Under the pieces are notes generated by a model. The model did not search any database. It saw nothing but the letters and a program-made list of their open reading frames with translations, and was not told where the DNA came from. The translations under genes and the position numbers were made by a program. Below are positions 4,483-9,705 of a DNA stretch of 9,705 bases, piece by piece (position 1 is the stretch's first letter; each line of letters opens with the position of its first letter). Source of the DNA: CALHAX01 sp039816705 (lineage in GTDB: Bacteria; Pseudomonadota; Alphaproteobacteria; Rhizobiales; CALHAX01). The DNA lies in contig JBCBXF010000119.1 of NCBI GenBank assembly GCA_039816705.1, forward strand, positions 1 through 9,705. Direction: 5' to 3'.

Positions 4483-6318
4483 ATGCGCATTCTCGGCATC
4501 TCCGCATTTTACCACGACAGCGCGGCGGCGCTGATCGATGACGGCCGCATAGTTGCCGCGGCTCAGGAAGAGCGGTTTACGCGCAAGAAGCATGACGCCG
4601 CGTTTCCGGTCGAAGCGATCCGCTATTGTCTCGATGAGGCCGGTCTCACGCTCGACGACGTCGATCATGTCGCGTTCTTTGAAAAGCCGTTCGTGAAGTT
4701 CGAGCGTCTGCTTGAGACGTATCTTGCAAACGCGCCACGTGGATTTCGATCATTCCGCGTGGCGATCCCGGTGTGGATCAAGGAAAAGCTGTTTCAGAAA
4801 TCGCTGCTGATCACTGAGCTGAAGGCGTTCGCGCCGTCCGGCGAGGTCGAGGACAAACTGCTCTTTGCCGAGCACCATCAGAGCCACGCGGCGTCTGCGT
4901 TTTATCCTTCGCCTTTCGAGGAGGCGGTTGTCCTGACGATGGATGGGGTTGGCGAATGGGCGACGGCGTCAGTTGCGATCGGGCGTGGCAATGAATTGAA
5001 GCGCACGCGGGAGATCCGCTGGCCGCATTCGCTGGGCCTGCTCTACTCCGCCTTCACCTATTACACGGGGTTCAAGGTCAACTCCGGTGAATACAAGATC
5101 ATGGGGCTCGCGCCTTACGGGGAGCCGAAGTACGCGAACCTGATCCTCGAGCACCTGATGGACCTGCGCGAGGACGGGAGTTTCTGGCTCGACCAGAGCT
5201 ACTTCGACTATGCGACCGGCCTGACGATGACGACGAAGAAGTTTGATGCATTGTTCGGCGGCCCGCCGCGGACGTCAGAGTCTGAGGTGACGCAGCGTGA
5301 GATGGATCTTGCGGCGTCGGTGCAACTCGTCACCGAAGAGGTCATGCTGCGGATCACGCGTGACCTGCGCACGCGCTATGGCATCGAAAACTTGTGTCTG
5401 GCCGGTGGCGTCGCGCTCAATTGCGTGGCGAATGGCAAGGTTTTGCGGGACGGCGCGTTCTCGAATGTCTGGGTCCAGCCGGCTTCGGGTGATGCGGGCG
5501 GCGCGCTCGGGGCGGCGCTTGCGGCATATTACGATGAGCTCAAACAGCCGCGTGAGGTGGCGTCCGGGCTGGATGCCATGGCCGGCTCGTATCTCGGCCC
5601 TGAGTTCGCACAGCAGGAAATCGAGCAGCGTCTCGCGGGCGCGGGTGCGGTATTCGATGTGATGGGAGACGAACAACTCTTGCCGACGACGGCGGCGCGC
5701 CTTGCGGATGGCGACGCGGTTGGCTGGTTCTCTGGCCGGATGGAATTTGGGCCACGTGCGCTTGGCGGGCGCTCCATCCTTGGCGATCCGCGGAACGAGG
5801 CGATGCAGAAGACGCTCAACCTCAAGATCAAGTATCGCGAGAGTTTTCGTCCCTTTGCACCATCTGTGTTGCGCGAAGACGTGGATGATTATTTTGAGCA
5901 TGACAGCGATAGCCCGTACATGCTGATGGTCGCTGATGTGAAACGCAACCGACGGCGCCACACCCGCACGGAAGACGAGCAGCTCTTCGGCGTCGACAAA
6001 CTGAACGTCCCGCGCTCCGACATTCCGGCAGTGACGCACGTGGATTACTCCGCACGCATCCAGACTGTTCATGCGGAGACAAATCCGCGCTATCACGGGC
6101 TGATCAAGGCGTTCAAGGAGCAGACCGGTTGCCCCATCGTTGTGAACACCTCGTTCAACGTGCGCGGCGAGCCGATTGTCTGCACCCCGGAAGACGCGTT
6201 CCGCTGCTTCATGGGCACCGAGATGGATACGCTCGTGGTGGGGAACTGTTTTCTGCGGAAAGACCGCCAGGATGCGGCGCTCGCGGAGGATTATAAAGAC
6301 CGGTTCGAGCTGGACTAG
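4483..6318 (+). CDS. NodU/CmcH/TobZ-family O-carbamoyltransferase
   Basis: Enzymes of this family use carbamoyl phosphate and ATP to form a carbamoyl-adenylate and move the carbamoyl group to a hydroxyl of a sugar, antibiotic or toxin; NodU, TobZ and SxtI are examples. The 611-residue length is normal. The N-terminal Kae1-like part begins MRILGISAFYHDSAAAL and holds HHQSHA (131-136), TMDGVGEW (152-159) and LAGGVALNC (306-314), then SGDAGGALGAA (335-345). His131, His135, Asp154 and Asp337 match the metal-site pattern known from TobZ. The C-terminal part has FGPRALGGRSILGDPR (422-437), KYRESFRPFAPSVL (450-463) and NTSFNVRGEPIVCTPEDA (555-572). I chose the ATG at 4483 because it gives the family N terminus; the ribosome site is weak. 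With SxtJ and DUF5989 proteins upstream it resembles an SxtI-type system. The substrate is unknown. Confidence 0.95.
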   Translation: MRILGISAFYHDSAAALIDDGRIVAAAQEERFTRKKHDAAFPVEAIRYCLDEAGLTLDDVDHVAFFEKPFVKFERLLETYLANAPRGFRSFRVAIPVWIKEKLFQKSLLITELKAFAPSGEVEDKLLFAEHHQSHAASAFYPSPFEEAVVLTMDGVGEWATASVAIGRGNELKRTREIRWPHSLGLLYSAFTYYTGFKVNSGEYKIMGLAPYGEPKYANLILEHLMDLREDGSFWLDQSYFDYATGLTMTTKKFDALFGGPPRTSESEVTQREMDLAASVQLVTEEVMLRITRDLRTRYGIENLCLAGGVALNCVANGKVLRDGAFSNVWVQPASGDAGGALGAALAAYYDELKQPREVASGLDAMAGSYLGPEFAQQEIEQRLAGAGAVFDVMGDEQLLPTTAARLADGDAVGWFSGRMEFGPRALGGRSILGDPRNEAMQKTLNLKIKYRESFRPFAPSVLREDVDDYFEHDSDSPYMLMVADVKRNRRRHTRTEDEQLFGVDKLNVPRSDIPAVTHVDYSARIQTVHAETNPRYHGLIKAFKEQTGCPIVVNTSFNVRGEPIVCTPEDAFRCFMGTEMDTLVVGNCFLRKDRQDAALAEDYKDRFELD

Positions 6319-6366
6319 GGTGTTGCCACGTTGAAGTCCGAATGGCTCGCTGCCAAATCGGTGAGC

Positions 6367-6744
6367 ATGCAGTTCCGTGGTTCACAGCCTTGGCGGACCG
6401 TCCGCGCGCGCGGTTTGCGCGATCGACAGACCTCCGCTGAGTGGAAGCTGTGGCAACGTTTGCGGGGGCGCCGCCTTGGCGGGTTCAAGTTCAGCCGCCA
6501 GGTTCCCATCGGGCCATACTTCGCTGATTTCGCGTGTCGGAGCCGCCGCGTAATCGTTGAAGTCGATGGCGCGACGCACGGTTTGCCGGACGAGCAAGCC
6601 GCTGATTTGAGAAGAACCGCTGTGCTGGAGCAGCATGGCTACATGGTGCATCGCGTGCTGAACGCCGACGTTCATGAGAATATCGACGGTGTTTGCGAGA
6701 CTATCCTCGTTGTGCTGCAGACCCGCTCCTCCATGAGTGACTGA
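6367..6744 (+). CDS. DUF559 family, restriction-endonuclease-like fold protein
   Basis: This is a small soluble protein of 125 residues in the DUF559 family, related in fold to the Vsr very-short-patch repair endonuclease (PD-(D/E)XK superfamily). Visible motifs are the helical AEWKLWQRLRGRRLGGFKF (24-42), then RQVPIGPYFADFAC with Asp54, and VIVEVDGATH with Glu66 and Asp68, the likely metal-binding acids. The ending GYMVHRVLNADV is also typical. The family's biological role is not established; members are scattered singly through genomes. The start is uncertain: the ATG at 6367 gives a normal length, but GTG at 6361 and TTG at 6331 are in frame and none has a good ribosome site. It begins 48 bases after the carbamoyltransferase and may only be a passenger on that transcript. 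It converges on glyS. Confidence 0.88.
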   Translation: MQFRGSQPWRTVRARGLRDRQTSAEWKLWQRLRGRRLGGFKFSRQVPIGPYFADFACRSRRVIVEVDGATHGLPDEQAADLRRTAVLEQHGYMVHRVLNADVHENIDGVCETILVVLQTRSSMSD

Positions 6745-6755
6745 CGGTCGGTTTT

Positions 6756-6806
6756 CCTTCTCCCCGTAAGCGGGGAGAAGGTGCCCGAAGGGCGGATGAG
6801 GGGCAG
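6756..6806 (+). repeat. Rhizobial-type palindromic repeat, copy 1
   Basis: A perfect 11-bp hairpin, CCTTCTCCCCG-TAAG-CGGGGAGAAGG (6756-6781), is followed by a tail rich in GGTGCCCGAAGGGCGGATGA and ending in GGGGC. This is the look of the short intergenic palindromic elements scattered through rhizobial genomes. It starts just past the DUF559 stop and has no T-run, so it would act at most as a mRNA 3' stabiliser or weak terminator. Confidence 0.75.
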
Positions 6807-6842
6807 CGGCTTGTTCGCGTGCCAGCGTTTTGCCGCTGCCCC
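6800..6842. repeat. 11-bp inverted repeat between the two palindromic elements
   Basis: GGGGCAGCGGC (6800-6810) and GCCGCTGCCCC (6832-6842) are perfect inverted arms around a 21-base loop. The left arm overlaps the end of repeat copy 1. The structure may be the core of a larger composite element formed by the two flanking repeats. Confidence 0.6.
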
Positions 6843-6880
6843 GCAACCTGACGTGCGTGGATACCTCCAACACTGGTGCG

Positions 6881-6926
6881 GACGCGGCCCCTCACCCCGA
6901 CCCTCTCCCCGCTCGCGGGGAGAGGG
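6881..6926 (-). repeat. Rhizobial-type palindromic repeat, copy 2 (inverted)
   Basis: Read on the minus strand, a perfect 11-bp hairpin CCCTCTCCCCG-CGAG-CGGGGAGAGGG (6926-6901) is followed by a tail TCGGGGTGAGGGGC. Hairpin and tail match copy 1 in layout and wording but in the opposite orientation, so the two copies face each other across about 75 bases. The hairpin lies seven bases past the glyS stop and may mark the 3' end of the glyQ-glyS transcript. Confidence 0.75.
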
Positions 6927-6932
6927 GGAAAA

Positions 6933-8996
6933 TTAGCCTGCGATCTTGGAAAAGTCCGCCACCTTCGCCGCCGTATTGCGGATGGCGGCGAGGAGGTTGA
7001 GGCGGTTGGTGCGGGTGGCCGGGTCGTCGGCGTTGACGATGACGTTGTCGAAGAACGCGTCGACGGGTGCGCGCAGTTCGGCGAGGGCGCGCATGGCGCC
7101 GCCGAAGTTTTCGACATCGAGGGCTTTCGTGACGTCGGTCGAGACTTTTTCGATAGCCGCGTGGAGCGCCTTTTCCTCTTCGGCGTCGAGCTTTGACGCT
7201 TCGACCGTGCCGTCGTAGGTCGCCTTATCTTTTTTCTCTTCAATGCCGAGTATGTTTTGCGCACGTTTGACGCCGGCGAGGAGGTTTGCTCCGTCGTCGG
7301 TTGCTAGGAACTCGGAGAGCGCTTCGACACGGCGGACGATCAGTGCCAGGTCATCCTGCCCCTCGAGTGAGAAGATCGCGTCGATGAGGTCATGCCGCTG
7401 GCCGCGGTCGCGCAGGTAAACTTTTAGGCGGTCGGCGAAGAAGTTGAGAAGGTCATTTGCGGTAGATGCGTTGAACGTATCGAAACGGCAACCTTGCTTT
7501 TCGAACTGCGCCGAGACTCCCAACCGCAGATCATTCTCCACGCAGATACGGATCACACCTAGCGCCGCACGGCGCAGCGCATACGGGTCGCCGGAGCCGG
7601 TGGGTTTTTCGCCGATGGCCCAGAAGCCGACGAGGGTGTCGAATTTGTCGGCGAGCGCAACGGCGATGGAGACGGGTTCGGTCGGGATGTCGCCGCCCGC
7701 GCCTTTTGGCCAGTAGTGCTGTTCGATGGCGCGGGCGATTTTCGGGTCCATGCCTTCGGCCATAGCGAAGTAGTTGCCCATCAGGCCCTGCAACTCGGGG
7801 AACTCACCGACCATCTCACTGACGAGGTCAGCCTTGGCGAGCTGGGCGGCGCGTCCGGCGATCTCTGGTTCGGCATCGACGCTACCGGCGATTTCGCGCG
7901 CGAGTTCCGTAATCCGTTCGACCCGCTCGGCCTGGGTTCCGAGTTTTTCGTGGAACGTGATGGTCGCGAGGCCCTGCCGCATCGTCTCGAGCTTGGTCGA
8001 GAGGTCCTTCTCCCAGAAAAACTTTGCGTCCGAGAGGCGGGCACGGATGACACGCTCGTTGCCTTCGATGATCTTTGCACCGCCATCGTCGGCGAGCAGG
8101 TTGGTCACGAGAAGAAAGCGGTTGGCCAGTTCGCCGGTTTTGGGATCACGGAGTGAAAAGCACTTTTGGTGCGATTTCATCGAGGTGGTGAGGACTTCCG
8201 GCGGAACGGAGAGAAAATCGGCGTCGAATGTACCCATCAGAACGGTCGGCCATTCGGTCAGGCCAGCGTTTTCGGCGACAAGCGCGTCATCGGCGATCCA
8301 TTCGAGGCCGGCATCCGTCGCGCAGGCCTCGGTCTGCTCCTTGATAACGGCCATACGATCGGCCGCGTCGAGGATGACGTGCGCGGTCTTGAGTTTTTTC
8401 CCGTAGTCAGCTGCGCCTTTGACGGTGATCTCCGGCTTGCCCATGAAGCGATGGCCGCCGGTGACGGCGCCGCTGGTGATCCCTGCGACCTCAAACGGAA
8501 CGATGGCGCCGTCAAGCAGGCAGACGATACGCTGCAGCGGGCGCACCCATTTGAGGCCACCGTTGCCCCATTCCATCGACTTCGGCCATGGGAATTTTTT
8601 CACAATCTCCGGCACGATGTCGGCGATGATGTCGGATGCGTTGCGGCCCGGCTTTTCAGTTCGCGCGACGTAAAAGTCGCCTTTTTTGGGGTCGCTGACA
8701 ACGCTTGCGTCATCGATTGAGGCCAGGCCCGCCCCGCGCAGGAAGCCTGCGATCGCCTTTTCCGGTGCGCCGATGCGTGGGCCCTTGCGCTCTTCCACAA
8801 CAGCTTCAGAGCCCGTGGCGACGTTGCTCAGTACAAGCGTAAGCCGCCGCGGTGTCGCGTAGGTTGCCGCATTGCCATGCGCGAGCCCCGCATCAGCGAG
8901 GCCCTTCGCGAAAAGACGCGCGAGATCCGTCGCCGCTTGCTGCTGCATCCGCGCCGGGATCTCTTCGGAGAATAATTCGAGGAGAAGTTCAGGCAT
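6933..8996 (-). CDS. glyS: Glycyl-tRNA synthetase beta subunit
   Basis: GlyS is the beta subunit of the bacterial alpha2beta2 glycyl-tRNA synthetase; it binds and positions tRNA-Gly while the alpha subunit (glyQ, upstream) activates glycine. The 687 residues are full length for the family. Recognisable segments are the start MPELLLELFSEEIPARMQ, ATPRRL (47-52), KSMEWGNGGLKWVRPLQRI (139-157), GGHRFMG (180-186), TSMKSHQKCF (271-280), ARLSDAKFFWEKDL (319-332), EFPELQGLMG (398-407) and ADKFDTLVGFW...GSGDPYALRR (449-476). The C-terminal DALR-type anticodon domain includes LRAPVDAFFDNVIVNADD (641-658). The ATG at 8996 has GGAG six bases upstream, inside the end of the preceding small gene, so translation is probably coupled to it. 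Confidence 0.98.
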   Translation of the reverse strand: MPELLLELFSEEIPARMQQQAATDLARLFAKGLADAGLAHGNAATYATPRRLTLVLSNVATGSEAVVEERKGPRIGAPEKAIAGFLRGAGLASIDDASVVSDPKKGDFYVARTEKPGRNASDIIADIVPEIVKKFPWPKSMEWGNGGLKWVRPLQRIVCLLDGAIVPFEVAGITSGAVTGGHRFMGKPEITVKGAADYGKKLKTAHVILDAADRMAVIKEQTEACATDAGLEWIADDALVAENAGLTEWPTVLMGTFDADFLSVPPEVLTTSMKSHQKCFSLRDPKTGELANRFLLVTNLLADDGGAKIIEGNERVIRARLSDAKFFWEKDLSTKLETMRQGLATITFHEKLGTQAERVERITELAREIAGSVDAEPEIAGRAAQLAKADLVSEMVGEFPELQGLMGNYFAMAEGMDPKIARAIEQHYWPKGAGGDIPTEPVSIAVALADKFDTLVGFWAIGEKPTGSGDPYALRRAALGVIRICVENDLRLGVSAQFEKQGCRFDTFNASTANDLLNFFADRLKVYLRDRGQRHDLIDAIFSLEGQDDLALIVRRVEALSEFLATDDGANLLAGVKRAQNILGIEEKKDKATYDGTVEASKLDAEEEKALHAAIEKVSTDVTKALDVENFGGAMRALAELRAPVDAFFDNVIVNADDPATRTNRLNLLAAIRNTAAKVADFSKIAG

Positions 8997-8998
8997 TG

Positions 8999-9289
8999 CT
9001 AGCTCCAGCGCTTCGCGAAGAGCTTACCGATTGTCCAAAGCGCAATTGGGTAAAAGGCACATACGGAGATGAAGGCCAGCGTTGACGCTGGAACTGTTCC
9101 CCGAGGCCCTGCGGGATATCTCATGGCGAAGCCGAACACCACATAAGCCGTTAGCCAGCATACCGCAGCAATGACTGCGAACACTACGATAGCCAACCGC
9201 GTTGACCGATTTGCCCGCAGCACAACAAACCCCGCCGACAAAGCAAAGAGTGAAAGAACAATCAATGCACTCAACTGGAGCTCAGACAC
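8999..9289 (-). CDS. Small membrane protein between glyQ and glyS
   Basis: This is a 96-residue hydrophobic protein that I cannot assign to a family. Three membrane segments are visible at about 7-25, 32-56 and 69-90, with a basic RANRSTR loop between the first two and a basic ending KLFAKRWS; no enzyme motifs or signal cleavage site are seen. The GTG start at 9289 overlaps the glyQ stop by eight bases (GTGTCTGA), and an AGGGGG-type ribosome site lies about ten bases upstream. Its stop ends two bases before the glyS ATG. This tight packing on both sides, and the sensible topology, support a real, co-translated gene. No role in tRNA charging is implied. Confidence 0.75.
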   Translation of the reverse strand: MSELQLSALIVLSLFALSAGFVVLRANRSTRLAIVVFAVIAAVCWLTAYVVFGFAMRYPAGPRGTVPASTLAFISVCAFYPIALWTIGKLFAKRWS

Positions 9290-9705
9290 GCGCCCCGCCC
9301 CCTTCCGTTTTCAGCCAAGCTGCGGCGCAGCCTTTGGAGAGGTCGCGGACGCGGAGGATGTAGCTCTGGCGTTCGGTGACGGAGATGACGCCGCGGGCGT
9401 CGAGCAGATTGAAGACGTGGCTGGCCTTGATGCACTGGTCGTAGGCTGGGAGCGCCATCAGGTGTCGCTTGTCCCCGTCGCGACCGGCGTCGAGAAGCGC
9501 AGCACACTCTTTCTCGGCGTCACGGAAATGCTGGAGCAGGATGTCGGTGTCAGCGTGCTCGAAGTTGTAGCGGGAGAACTCCTGCTCGGCCTGGAGGAAT
9601 ACGTCGCCATAGCTCACGCGTGCATCGCCGTCGCCGCCGTTGAAGTTCAGGTCGAGATGCTGTCGACGCCCTGCACGTACATAGCGAGGCGCTCAAGGCC
9701 GTAAG
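9282..9705 (-). CDS. glyQ: Glycyl-tRNA synthetase alpha subunit, C-terminal part, frameshifted
   Basis: GlyQ carries the catalytic site that activates glycine with ATP. Only the C-terminal region is in the window. From 9703 to about 9656 the minus strand encodes YGLERLAMYVQGVDSI in one frame. From about 9653 down to the stop at 9282 another frame gives DLNFNGGDGDARVSYGDVFL, then FEHADTD, LPAYDQCIKASHVFNLLDARG and SVTERQSYILRVRDL, all strongly GlyQ-like. Conserved GlyQ reads ...DSIYDLxFN..., so one base of the Tyr codon is missing (ATC-T[A]C-GAC, between plus-strand bases 9654 and 9655). As written, translation would stop at the TGA three codons after Ile. Because glyQ is essential where this enzyme type is used, a base-calling or assembly error is the likeliest cause. 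It overlaps the small membrane gene by eight bases. Confidence 0.93.

Noticed and set aside
5275..6096. 273-codon open frame on the minus strand
   Set aside because: It is antisense to the well-supported carbamoyltransferase and its translation resembles no family; long antisense frames are expected in GC-rich genes.
6745..6932. CRISPR-like array suggested by repeated GC-rich palindromes
   Set aside because: There are only two copies, in opposite orientation, with no regular spacers and no cas genes. They fit dispersed palindromic elements instead.

Overview
The window reads as alphaproteobacterial chromosome, probably Hyphomicrobiales (Rhizobiales). The grounds are the sequence style of DnaA and of a rhodanese placed next to it, the rpsT-dnaA neighbourhood, a split glycyl-tRNA synthetase (glyQ, glyS), clustered GANTC (CcrM-type) sites, and intergenic palindromes of the CTCCCCG...CGGGGAG type familiar from rhizobia. 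No species can be named from this alone.

Left part (1-3476), minus strand: rpsT (S20), then about 0.9 kb without a convincing gene, then a small single-domain rhodanese, then dnaA. The gene-free stretch holds two one-mismatch DnaA boxes 19 bases apart in opposite orientation, plus five of the seven GANTC sites I could find by eye in the whole window, all within 320 bp. It is the best candidate here for the chromosomal origin (oriC), or at least for a DnaA/CcrM-responsive control region. The 123-base leader of dnaA has two perfect 7-bp hairpins with four-base loops. In the mRNA one loop is CCCC and the other is GGGG, and the GGGG loop is the only Shine-Dalgarno-like element at the right distance from the start codon.

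Middle part (3702-6744), plus strand: an SxtJ-family membrane protein, a 50-residue DUF5989 (SxtK-like) membrane peptide, a 611-residue NodU/CmcH/TobZ-family O-carbamoyltransferase (SxtI-like), and a DUF559 nuclease-fold protein. The first three form a recurring but poorly understood trio that probably carbamoylates a cell-surface or secreted molecule at the inner membrane. The block runs against both flanking gene groups and looks like an insert between two housekeeping loci.

Right part (6745-9705), minus strand: glyQ (C-terminal part, running off the window), a small three-helix membrane protein, and glyS, tightly packed with overlapping or near-touching reading frames. glyQ carries an apparent one-base deletion near 9654/9655. 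Because the gene is essential, an error in the sequence is more likely than a true null. Two inverted copies of a rhizobial-type palindromic repeat and a third hairpin lie between the convergent DUF559 gene and glyS.

The strongest leads are the candidate origin, the two-hairpin dnaA leader, and the SxtJ-DUF5989-carbamoyltransferase trio.
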